A DNA stretch of 8,247 bases from Candidatus Izemoplasma sp. (GCA_007116205.1 SKIY01000065.1:1-8247), one strand, 5' to 3'. Shown: positions 1 to 6,871, numbered from the stretch's first letter. Numbers and translations: made by a program. The notes: generated from the letters alone by a model not told the origin.

Positions 1-771
1 GTGATCTAATAAATCCATATTGGCTTCAAAAAGACTTTCAATCGTTCCTACATCCCGGAAATAACCGTTAAACAAATAGCCATAAACACGATAATTCTCA
101 CGTAATGCCTTAGGAATAATGTCTCTTCCAAAATCATTTTCCTCAAAGCGTTCACTCCCTAAAATACGTTCTAAAACCTCGGTTTTAAACACATATATGC
201 CCATCGATGCAAAATCACTTTTAGGGATGCTGGGTTTTTCTTCAAACTCTAATACCGCTCCATGTTCATCTGTCGATAAAATGCCATACCGCGATAAATC
301 ATCGTCTGGTTTAAACATCGCGACCGTAATATCAGCACCTTTTTGTTCGTGTCTTTTTATAAGCTGTGTATAATCCATTTTATAAACATGGTCTCCCGAT
401 AAAATCAAAACATGTTCAGGACTGTAACCATTCACAAAATGGATGTGTTGTTGAATGGCATGAGCCGTACCGTTTTGCCATTTTTCGCCTTCATAACTCG
501 TGTACGGTGTAAGAAAATGCACGCCCCCATCTGACACATCCAAATCCCAACTACTCCCTCTTTGGATGTATTGCATTAACGCATGTGGTTCATATTGCGT
601 TACGATCCCTACGGTGTCAATTAAAGCGTGGGCGAGGTTGCTTAGGACAAAATCAATGAGTTTGTATTTCCCACCAAAAGTCACCGCTGGTTTAGCGGTG
701 TGTTTTGTGATGGCTCCTAATCTTGTGCCTCTTCCCCCAACGAGCACCATCGCTACAACGCGTTTTTTCAT
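1..771 (-). CDS. glgC: Glucose-1-phosphate adenylyltransferase (ADP-glucose pyrophosphorylase), C-terminus cut by window edge
   Basis: GlgC makes ADP-glucose from ATP and glucose-1-phosphate, the committed step of bacterial glycogen synthesis, in the cytoplasm. The frame is open from an ATG at 771 to the left edge: 257 residues of a family usually near 380, so most of the nucleotidyltransferase domain is present and the C-terminal beta-helix domain is missing. Visible motifs are the nucleotide loop VGGRGTRL (11-18), AKPA with K27, GGKYKLIDF (33-41), SGDHVYKMDY (125-134) with the expected catalytic D127, FEEKP (176-180) with the sugar-phosphate lysine K179, MGIYVF (190-195) and DVGT (240-243). 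The intact loop and D127 favour GlgC over its paralogue GlgD. The start follows the glgB stop directly (TAG-ATG), with GGAG 7 nt upstream. Oddities are V11 where Ala is usual, and Q99/H104 in the WYRGTADA-like segment (here WQNGTAHA). Identification is secure; regulation is not deducible. Confidence 0.96.
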   Translation of the reverse strand, partial: MKKRVVAMVLVGGRGTRLGAITKHTAKPAVTFGGKYKLIDFVLSNLAHALIDTVGIVTQYEPHALMQYIQRGSSWDLDVSDGGVHFLTPYTSYEGEKWQNGTAHAIQQHIHFVNGYSPEHVLILSGDHVYKMDYTQLIKRHEQKGADITVAMFKPDDDLSRYGILSTDEHGAVLEFEEKPSIPKSDFASMGIYVFKTEVLERILGSERFEENDFGRDIIPKALRENYRVYGYLFNGYFRDVGTIESLFEANMDLLDH

Positions 772-2628
772 CTAATCACTCCATTTTAAAATGGTAACAC
801 TTAACGGCGACAACGTCATCGATATTTTTTGTTCATAACTATGTTTCGCTGCGTTTTCGGTTTTCAGTGGTAATCCGTTATAAATATTTGACCCACCATA
901 AGCGTGTTTATCACTGTTCAGTATTTCAGTATATGTCCCTGGCATCGGAACACCAATATCATAATGATGATGCACATTTGGTGTCAAATTCAACACCACA
1001 ACCAAATGGTTTTTACGGTCCTTTGCAAAGCGCACATAACTTAATACACTTTGTTCGTTATTATGCGCATCAATCCATGCAAATCCTTCTGGGTCGTGGT
1101 CGAGTTCATGGAGCGCAGCTTCTTGCTGCACCAACCACTTAAAATCACGATTAAAGCGGTGGAATGAATCATGCATTGGATATTTCAGTAAATGCCAGTC
1201 GAGTTCTGTATAATCTTTCCATTCATGCATTTGCCCAAACTCAGTTCCCATAAACAAAAGTTTTTTTCCAGGGTGGGTGTAAAAGTAGCCTAAGTAAGCG
1301 CGCGCATTTGCAAATTTCTGCCAGTAATCACCTGGCATTTTATCCACCAAAGCCCGCTTCGTATGGACAAACTCATCGTGAGATAACGGTAATACAAAAT
1401 TCTCAAAAAATGCATAATGTAAAGAAAACGTCAACGCATTGTGATGGTGTTTTCGATAAATTGGATCTTTTTCAAAATATTTCAATGTATCGTTCATCCA
1501 CCCCATATTCCACTTATAATTAAATCCTAAACCCCCGTGTTCGATAGGGTGTGTAACTTTCGGATACGCCGTTGAGTCTTCCGCTATTAACAAGGCTTTA
1601 TCATTTTCAGCAAAAACCCGCTGAGACAGTTTACGTAAAAAATCGATTCCGCCTTCATTAACACCGTGTTGCGCATTACCTAAGTAGTATATTATATTTG
1701 AAACCGCATCGACACGAAATCCGTCGACATGAAATTTTTTCATCCAAAATAATGCATTTGATATAAGAAAACTGCGTGTTTCATTTCGGCCTAAATCTAA
1801 GTTAACAGTTCCCCACCCAGTGTTTTCACGAATAAAAGGATCGCGATATTCATAAAGCGGTTGTCCGTCAAACATGTAAAGGCCATGGGCATCTTTACAA
1901 ATATGACCTGGAACCCAATCTAAAATGACGCCAAGTCCTGCTTGGTGACATTGATCGACAAAGTACATAAAATCTTTTGGCACACCATAGCGTGAAGTCG
2001 CGCTATAATACCCAGTCCCTTGATACCCCCAAGATTGATCGAGTGGGTGTTCCACAATCGGTAAAACTTCGATGTGTGTATAGCCATGATCTTTCACATA
2101 AGGGATGAGCAAGTCAACCAGTTCACTATACGTGTGAAAACTACCATCAGGTTTTTGCATCCAAGTTCCTAAATGCACCTCATAAATCGTGACTGCTCGA
2201 TCAAATGGTTGCTTTAAATTATAGTAATATTCTTGATCATGCCACTCATAGCCCTCTAGTTGATATACCTTTGATACAGTGTCAGGTCTTTCCGCACTGA
2301 AAAAAGCATAAGGGTCACTTTTGTAAAGTGTCCGTCCATCATGGGTTTCAATTTGATATTTGTATGCTTTCCACTCCAAATTTTGAGGAATTTCAATACG
2401 CCAAACACCGGCGTCATCAATCCGTGTCATTTGATGCATCCATGCTTGATAATCATTAAATTCACCAACAACACTGACCGCTTTAGCGTGTGGTGCATAT
2501 ACGGTAAACTGCGTTGCAGTCACTTCATTATTACCATTTTTTAATAAATGGGCACCAAAATGTTGATAAGCATCAATTAATTCGCCACGATGGAAATAAT
2601 AAAGCGTATCACGATCAAACTTCTTCAT
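772..2628 (-). CDS. glgB: 1,4-alpha-glucan branching enzyme (GH13)
   Basis: GlgB cuts alpha-1,4 glucan chains and re-attaches them in alpha-1,6 linkage, branching glycogen. The 618-residue protein is near the short end of the family (about 630-730 is common). An N-terminal CBM48-like beta-sandwich spans roughly residues 33-115, followed by the GH13 barrel and a C-terminal beta domain from about 520. Conserved regions are visible: DWVPGH (237-242); GFRVDAV (303-309) with nucleophile D307; LIAEDST (347-353) with acid/base E350; and LSHDE (415-419) with transition-state D418. The segment after region IV, KMPGDYWQKFANARAYLGY (430-448), is typical of branching enzymes. AEDST has Asp where bacterial enzymes usually have a second Glu; eukaryotic branching enzymes also have Glu-Asp. 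HTK (422-424) and MGTEF (460-464) differ from the usual HGK and MGGEF. The start overlaps the recX end by 14 nt and has GAGGG 6 nt upstream. All catalytic residues are present, so the enzyme is probably active. Confidence 0.97.
   Translation of the reverse strand: MKKFDRDTLYYFHRGELIDAYQHFGAHLLKNGNNEVTATQFTVYAPHAKAVSVVGEFNDYQAWMHQMTRIDDAGVWRIEIPQNLEWKAYKYQIETHDGRTLYKSDPYAFFSAERPDTVSKVYQLEGYEWHDQEYYYNLKQPFDRAVTIYEVHLGTWMQKPDGSFHTYSELVDLLIPYVKDHGYTHIEVLPIVEHPLDQSWGYQGTGYYSATSRYGVPKDFMYFVDQCHQAGLGVILDWVPGHICKDAHGLYMFDGQPLYEYRDPFIRENTGWGTVNLDLGRNETRSFLISNALFWMKKFHVDGFRVDAVSNIIYYLGNAQHGVNEGGIDFLRKLSQRVFAENDKALLIAEDSTAYPKVTHPIEHGGLGFNYKWNMGWMNDTLKYFEKDPIYRKHHHNALTFSLHYAFFENFVLPLSHDEFVHTKRALVDKMPGDYWQKFANARAYLGYFYTHPGKKLLFMGTEFGQMHEWKDYTELDWHLLKYPMHDSFHRFNRDFKWLVQQEAALHELDHDPEGFAWIDAHNNEQSVLSYVRFAKDRKNHLVVVLNLTPNVHHHYDIGVPMPGTYTEILNSDKHAYGGSNIYNGLPLKTENAAKHSYEQKISMTLSPLSVTILKWSD
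779..782 (-). promoter_or_regulatory. Ribosome binding site of glgC
   Basis: GGAG lies 7 nt upstream of the glgC ATG and inside the last codons of glgB. It supports the ATG at 771 as the start, directly after the glgB TAG. Ribosomes ending glgB are therefore placed to begin glgC, which suggests coupled expression of the two glycogen enzymes. Confidence 0.7.
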
Positions 2629-3421
2629 CAGATTCCCTCTTCTCTATAGCGTTTTTTATTGTTTCGTAGGTATACCCTTGACGTAGTAATGCGGCAATGC
2701 ATTTTTGTTTTTCTTTATAATCAGATACATTGTAACGCCTTAAATACTTTTCGATCACACGATCGATTAAAATGAACTCATCAACGAATTTTTGTTGTCG
2801 CATAACTTCATCTATCGTCGCTTCAATTACCGGTCGTGAAAAGCCACGTTGATATGCTTTTTGAAAGAGTTTTTGTTGCTGCGCAGCGCGTGGGATATTT
2901 TGCATCGATGGCACGGTTTTTTCAAGATATTTTTTACACTTACTTGCTTCAATCGTATCGGTATATGCTTTTAAAGCCTGCTCGATTAAGGAAGCTTGAT
3001 ATCCCTCTTTTTGAAGTTTTTGCTTTAATAGTTGAGGACCTTTATCCTCAAACTCGATAAAGTCTTCCACAAGCATTTTTAATGCTTTTGCTTCGTCAAT
3101 ATATTTGGCTGCTTTTAATGCTTCGATGACCCGTTTTTGAATCCCTTTACTAATCGCTGCTTTTTGCATCGCTTCCGCAATTTTTTTAGGGGTATACATT
3201 TTATAGCTAAGTTTGCTTAATGCAAACGCATACGCATGATGAAATCGGTCATCCGTTTGCAAAGATTTCCAAGTGGTTTGATCAAACGAAGAATGTTGCA
3301 TTAAACGGTATTTAATGACTGTTTCTTGATGGACAATGAGACAGTCTTTTTGATCTTTGTCTTCAATATAAATCTCGTATGTCGTTTTTGTTTTTGGCTT
3401 AATTTCAACTACTTTAATCAT
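2615..3421 (-). CDS. recX: RecX family regulator of RecA
   Basis: RecX proteins bind RecA filaments and limit recombinase and SOS co-protease activity in the cytoplasm. The 268-residue length matches the long Firmicute form (B. subtilis RecX is about 264) rather than the roughly 150-residue proteobacterial form. A short beta-rich N-terminus (about 1-60) is followed by repeated three-helix modules. The first has the recognisable pattern of Y/AL..L..K..T.KKI.EAM..KGI....I..L (about 66-105), then YIDEAKALKMLVED (107-120), KGPQLLKQKLQKEGY (127-141), and later similar helices to the C-terminus. Lysine content is high and there is no membrane segment. The ATG overlaps the ctpB stop by 8 nt and has AAGGA 8 nt upstream. 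The stop is TGA. recA is not in the window. The family call rests on overall pattern and length, since RecX has no catalytic motif. Confidence 0.87.
   Translation of the reverse strand: MIKVVEIKPKTKTTYEIYIEDKDQKDCLIVHQETVIKYRLMQHSSFDQTTWKSLQTDDRFHHAYAFALSKLSYKMYTPKKIAEAMQKAAISKGIQKRVIEALKAAKYIDEAKALKMLVEDFIEFEDKGPQLLKQKLQKEGYQASLIEQALKAYTDTIEASKCKKYLEKTVPSMQNIPRAAQQQKLFQKAYQRGFSRPVIEATIDEVMRQQKFVDEFILIDRVIEKYLRRYNVSDYKEKQKCIAALLRQGYTYETIKNAIEKRESDEEV
2635..2639 (-). promoter_or_regulatory. Ribosome binding site of glgB
   Basis: GAGGG lies 6 nt before the glgB ATG, inside the recX coding sequence. It fixes the glgB start at 2628 and therefore the 14-nt overlap with recX, a pattern of translational coupling. 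Confidence 0.7.
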
Positions 3422-4877
3422 TGATACTATCCTTAATATATTGGAGTGCTGCTTGTAATTGATCGTCGTTTACTGGGTCTTCTCGGTAAGCAAGCAACCA
3501 TTGTGATAACGCATTAGCGGTAACTTGATTCAATACGCCTGTATTGCTTAATTGTTGATCGACTTGAAACGCACGCAAGGCGGTTTCAGTATCATTATCA
3601 AAATAGCCATCATTACGGACATTAGCACCGATGAGATTAAGTATTGTCTGCATTAAAGCAATTTTTTCATCCACCATATCGTGTTCATACACTTCATCTG
3701 CTTTTACATAAAGGAGCGGTATTTGAAAGGCTTCGCCCTCTTCAACGATGATGCTTGGTTCAAACCCCGGTGTCTCTGATGCGCGGTCTATCCAGTTTCC
3801 ATTACTTGTGAGCCAAATACCTGTCGTAATAGTCAAAAAGTGATCAGATACGGATTGCAATGGTCTCCCGGTTTGATGCGTTCCTTTACCATACGTAGTC
3901 ACACCAAATACATCATAACCACCTTTTTCATGCATAGCCGCCGCAAACACTTCTGAAGCGCTCGCACTAAACGCGTTCACAATAACGGCTATGGGATATG
4001 GTTTTGTGTTTTCTCCATCGCCGTATTCAGCGGCTTCAAATTTCGATCGTGACTGCCATATTTCTCTTGTGAAAAGCGGGGTATCATCACGAACTAAAAA
4101 GACATCTAAAATATCAACCAACGTGGTTAAAAAGCCCCCGCCATTATTTCTTACATCGATGAGTAATCCTTGTAGTCCTTCTGCTTCAAAATCCTCTAAC
4201 ATATCGATAAATAAATCCGCAGTATTTTCATTGAAACTTCGTATTTCAATTAAGACAACTTCATCATCTAACCATCTACCAACCACGGAAGGTCTATCAA
4301 TTTCTCGCCGTGTTAGCGTTACAAAAATCGTTTCATCTAAACCGGGACGGTAATACCCCAGCTCTAAGGTCGTCCCAACTTCACCAGCAATTACACCAAT
4401 CGTTTCATCAAATGACTTATTGGTATAATCCACCCCATCAACATGGGTAATAATGTCCCCGTTCATTAACCCGGCCTCCTCAGCGGGTGACCCGGGAAAA
4501 GTGCTTGTTACTACAACCGCTTCGTCGGCATTTAACACCGTTACCCCAATCCCAACAAAGTTCTCTTGTTGGGATTCTTGATATCTAGCATACGCCTCTG
4601 CATCGCGATAAATCGTAAAAGGATCATCTAAAGAATCAATCATCCCTTGAATCGCACCTTCCCACAGTTGGCTTTCAGAGGGTTGGGTGTAGTGATCTTG
4701 ATGCAACCGGTAAAAGACTTCATTAAAAACAGTATTATCATACGTTGCACTTGGTGGCATGCGATAAAGTCCAAGTACAAACGCTGTTAAAATACTTAAC
4801 ACAAAAAGGCCCACCGTAAAAACCCGCTTTGATGTATTGGGTTTAAAAGTATTGTTATTTTGTTTTTCTTCCATCAT
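3414..4877 (-). CDS. ctpB: CtpB-like carboxyl-terminal processing protease (PDZ, S41, peptidoglycan-binding domain)
   Basis: This is a membrane-anchored serine protease of family S41, which trims or degrades extracytoplasmic proteins from a C-terminal end. Layout of the 487 residues: a cytoplasmic tail, one membrane anchor (about 19-37), a helical region, a PDZ domain (about 103-190) containing GIGV and SPAEEAGLMNGDIITHVDG, the S41 core (about 200-380) with DVRNNGGG (241-248), and a C-terminal peptidoglycan-binding-type domain (about 405-460) containing GYFDNDTETALRAFQ. The Ser-Lys-Gln catalytic set is present: S306 is the middle serine of SASAS, K331 sits exactly 25 residues on in YGKG, and Q335 is four beyond that. 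The spacing matches that reported for CtpB and plant CtpA. Length and domains match B. subtilis CtpB, and synteny supports this. The ATG at 4877 abuts the upstream TAA; an ATG one codon later is possible. The substrate is unknown. B. subtilis CtpB cleaves a sporulation signalling protein, which cannot be assumed here. Confidence 0.93.
   Translation of the reverse strand: MMEEKQNNNTFKPNTSKRVFTVGLFVLSILTAFVLGLYRMPPSATYDNTVFNEVFYRLHQDHYTQPSESQLWEGAIQGMIDSLDDPFTIYRDAEAYARYQESQQENFVGIGVTVLNADEAVVVTSTFPGSPAEEAGLMNGDIITHVDGVDYTNKSFDETIGVIAGEVGTTLELGYYRPGLDETIFVTLTRREIDRPSVVGRWLDDEVVLIEIRSFNENTADLFIDMLEDFEAEGLQGLLIDVRNNGGGFLTTLVDILDVFLVRDDTPLFTREIWQSRSKFEAAEYGDGENTKPYPIAVIVNAFSASASEVFAAAMHEKGGYDVFGVTTYGKGTHQTGRPLQSVSDHFLTITTGIWLTSNGNWIDRASETPGFEPSIIVEEGEAFQIPLLYVKADEVYEHDMVDEKIALMQTILNLIGANVRNDGYFDNDTETALRAFQVDQQLSNTGVLNQVTANALSQWLLAYREDPVNDDQLQAALQYIKDSIND
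3430..3434 (-). promoter_or_regulatory. Ribosome binding site of recX
   Basis: AAGGA lies 8 nt before the recX ATG and within the 3' end of the S41 peptidase gene. It supports the start at 3421 that overlaps the upstream stop codon. Confidence 0.65.
4548..4576 (-). repeat. Perfect 11-bp inverted repeat with 7-nt loop inside the S41 peptidase gene
   Basis: On the transcript AATCCCAACAA and TTGTTGGGATT flank GAGAACT. The repeat encodes residues from S102 to I110, at the front edge of the PDZ domain. It is followed by GGGGTAACGG, not a U-tract, so it is not an intrinsic terminator. The arms are exact; whether they fold or matter in the cell is unknown. Confidence 0.6.
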
Positions 4878-5753
4878 TTATTCATCCTCCATACGACTAT
4901 CAAAATCGCCTTGAATTTCTGTAGCTGGATTTGCAAATACAAAAGCTTTAGGGTCGACCTCTGCAATAATGTTTCGAATCGTATAGTATTCAGCGCGGGT
5001 AATAACAGTAACAAGCATTGTTTTAGGATGTTTTGAGTAACCGCCTGATACCGGAACTAAACTGACCCCCCGTTGGACGGATTGATAAATTAAATCTTTA
5101 ATTTCATCCGGTTTATCTGTAATTATTTGTACCGAACGTAACGCATTTGATCCAATCACAACAGTATCGGCAACTTTTCCTGCAATAACAACCGTTAATA
5201 TTGCATACAGTCCGCCGGCAATCCCATTCGTTGCGTAAAACGCAATCATTCCTGAAAAAATGATAATGCCATCAACTGCGTAAATAGAAACACTAAGCGG
5301 TAACTTTAGCTTTTTGTTTAAGATTTTAATCGGAATATCTGTTCCTCCGCTTGTGCCCCCGAAACGAATCACATATCCAAATCCAAGTCCCATTAAAAAC
5401 CCACCAAAAGCAACCGCAATAATTTCATCATCAGGCAATGTTAAGATTGGTGAAAACACTTCTAATATAAATAAAAAGACAGGAAACATAATCGAACCAT
5501 AAATGCTTCGGTAAAATGACTTCCAGCCTAAAAAGGCCCAACCTAAAAGCAATAATACAATATTTAAAACAAACACAACTAAAGAAATCGGCACATCGAG
5601 TAATTCATGAAACAATAACCCTACACCGCTCACACCACCGATGACTAAATTAAACGGCGCAATAAAATAATAAAACCCAGCAACCATTAAAAATATCCCG
5701 ACAGTAATCATCGTATAGCGCTTAGTATGCGTAATCGTGTTAAGTGGTTTCAT
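4878..5753 (-). CDS. YitT/UPF0750 family membrane protein (YvjA-like) with C-terminal DUF2179 domain
   Basis: This is a 291-residue integral membrane protein of unknown biochemical function. Hydrophobic stretches at about 14-35, 53-77, 84-103, 109-130, 153-175 and 179-200 suggest five or six membrane spans. They carry the family signatures IAPFNLVIGGVSGVG (31-45) and the glycine-rich FGGTSGGTDI (131-140). The soluble C-terminus (about 205-283), with VQIITDKPDEI and the RGVSLVPVSGGYS segment, matches the DUF2179 domain, a small alpha/beta fold usually placed on the cytoplasmic side. Length is normal for the family. Its place immediately after prfB and before a CtpB-like protease matches yvjA in B. 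subtilis, so YvjA is the likeliest orthologue among several paralogues. The ATG overlaps the prfB end by 14 nt. AAAGGGG lies 9 nt upstream and could pair weakly with the CTCCT between it and the start, which would favour translation coupled to prfB. A transport role is often guessed for the family, but the sequence does not show one. Confidence 0.92.
   Translation of the reverse strand: MKPLNTITHTKRYTMITVGIFLMVAGFYYFIAPFNLVIGGVSGVGLLFHELLDVPISLVVFVLNIVLLLLGWAFLGWKSFYRSIYGSIMFPVFLFILEVFSPILTLPDDEIIAVAFGGFLMGLGFGYVIRFGGTSGGTDIPIKILNKKLKLPLSVSIYAVDGIIIFSGMIAFYATNGIAGGLYAILTVVIAGKVADTVVIGSNALRSVQIITDKPDEIKDLIYQSVQRGVSLVPVSGGYSKHPKTMLVTVITRAEYYTIRNIIAEVDPKAFVFANPATEIQGDFDSRMEDE
4886..4890 (-). promoter_or_regulatory. 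Ribosome binding site of the S41 peptidase gene
   Basis: GGAGG, the strongest Shine-Dalgarno sequence in the window, lies 8 nt before the ATG at 4877. It favours the first of two consecutive ATG codons. It lies within the last codons of the YitT-family gene, whose TAA directly abuts this ATG. Confidence 0.8.
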
Positions 5754-6855
5754 CGAGGAGTTCCCCTTTAGCTAGTTGTTTTAAGTATGCAGAAATAAAC
5801 ATATCCAAATCACCATCTAAGACTTTTTGTACATTGCCTGTTTCAATATTTGTACGGTGGTCTTTAACCATCGAATACGGATGCATGACATACGAACGAA
5901 TTTGTGAACCGAAAGCATTGCTCAACCCGACATTTTTCATGCTTTGAATGGTCTCTTGTTGTTCTTGCAGTTTTAGCTGATACAGTTTGCCGCGTAATAT
6001 TTGCATGGCTTTCGCACGGTTTTTTATTTGAGAACGCTCATTTTGACAGGTGACCGTTAGCTTCGTTGGTAAATGGGTTATACGTACAGCTGAATCAGTG
6101 GTATTAACACTTTGTCCACCAGCGCCACTGGAACGATACGTATCAATTTTTAAATCGCCTTCTTGAATATCAATATCAATTGTATCATCAATTTCTGGAA
6201 TCGTATTAATACTCGCAAACGACGTATGCCGGCGTCCTGAAGCATCAAAAGGAGAAATGCGTACCAAACGATGTACCCCTGCCTCAGCTTTCAAATACCC
6301 AAACGCATGTGCCCCACTCACTGTGAATGTCACACTTTTGATGCCTGCTTCTACACCATCTTGATAATCAACGAGTTCAATTGAAAAGTTTTGTTGTTCG
6401 GCGTAACGTGTAATCATTCTATAAAGCATCAATGCCCAATCTTGTGACTCCGTTCCACCAGCACCTGGATGGATTTCTACAATCGCATTGAGGTGATCAT
6501 ATGACTCCGATAAATATAAACTGATCTCAAATTTTTCTAATGTTTTTTCAAACAAAGCAACATCCTTTTCTAATGATTCAACCGCTTCGTCCATACTTAA
6601 AAGCTCATCAGCAATTTTTAAATTTTCTAACATATCTTGCAACTGCTCATACCGTGTTATCTTATTTTTGTAAAGCTTTAACTCAGCAATGATTTTATTG
6701 GCTTTTTCATGGTTATCCCAAAACCCTTGTTCGTAGGTAAGTCGCTCAAGTTTTTCAATGGTTTCATTAAGATTTTCAATGTCTAAAAGCCCTTCTAATT
6801 CTATGAGGGTCTTTTCAAATAATGCGATTTTTTGTTGTAATTCTACTTGTTCCAT
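5740..6855 (-). CDS. prfB: Peptide chain release factor 2, in-frame version without programmed frameshift
   Basis: RF2 recognises UGA and UAA in the ribosomal A site and triggers peptide release. From the ATG at 6855 it is 371 residues, close to the usual 365 or so. It has an N-terminal helical domain (about 1-110), HPGAGGTESQDW (129-140), the RF2 tripeptide SPF (201-203) for stop-codon reading, and the catalytic GGQ (246-248) followed by NTTDSAVRITH (251-261). The residue equivalent to E. coli 246 is S242, not the K-12 threonine. A GTG at 6897 would add 14 residues, but the ATG has AAAGGA upstream and matches family length, so the ATG is preferred. Most bacterial prfB genes need a +1 shift at CTT-TGA near codon 25. 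Here the frame runs straight through GGG CTT TTA GAC (residues 22-25). The gene follows secA, as in Bacillus, and ends inside the next gene's start region. Confidence 0.97.
   Translation of the reverse strand: MEQVELQQKIALFEKTLIELEGLLDIENLNETIEKLERLTYEQGFWDNHEKANKIIAELKLYKNKITRYEQLQDMLENLKIADELLSMDEAVESLEKDVALFEKTLEKFEISLYLSESYDHLNAIVEIHPGAGGTESQDWALMLYRMITRYAEQQNFSIELVDYQDGVEAGIKSVTFTVSGAHAFGYLKAEAGVHRLVRISPFDASGRRHTSFASINTIPEIDDTIDIDIQEGDLKIDTYRSSGAGGQSVNTTDSAVRITHLPTKLTVTCQNERSQIKNRAKAMQILRGKLYQLKLQEQQETIQSMKNVGLSNAFGSQIRSYVMHPYSMVKDHRTNIETGNVQKVLDGDLDMFISAYLKQLAKGELLDETT
6781..6796 (-). other. Position of the usual prfB recoding site, here without the in-frame UGA
   Basis: In most bacteria a Shine-Dalgarno-like AGGGGG stands just before CTT TGA C and drives a +1 frameshift that senses RF2 level. 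Here the aligned stretch reads AGAAGGG CTT TTA GAC, giving E-G-L-L-D, collinear with R-G-Y/S-L-D of frameshifting RF2. The purine-rich run remains but no stop codon does, so this autoregulatory device cannot work. Confidence 0.8.
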
Positions 6856-6865
6856 ATGTTTTATG

Positions 6866-6871
6866 TCCTTT
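6866..6871 (-). promoter_or_regulatory. Ribosome binding site that decides the prfB start
   Basis: AAAGGA lies 10 nt before the ATG at 6855. The in-frame GTG at 6897 has no comparable sequence at the right distance and sits immediately after the hairpin, so the ATG is the better start. Confidence 0.65.

Noticed and set aside
682..700. 7-bp inverted repeat with 5-nt loop near the start of glgC
   Set aside because: Stems of this length are expected several times by chance in 8 kb, it encodes the conserved AKPAV segment, and the following T-run is short.
1712..1738. Imperfect direct repeat (TCGACACGAAAT / TCGACATGAAAT)
   Set aside because: It arises from the conserved protein sequence HVDGFRVD of the branching-enzyme active site, which repeats Val-Asp by itself.
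3991..4353. Open frame of 120 codons on the plus strand inside the S41 peptidase gene
   Set aside because: It is antisense to conserved S41 core codons, has low-complexity serine-rich composition and resembles no family. The other plus-strand open frames, at 119-373, 500-775, 867-1142, 2836-3060 and 6758-7142, fail for the same reasons.
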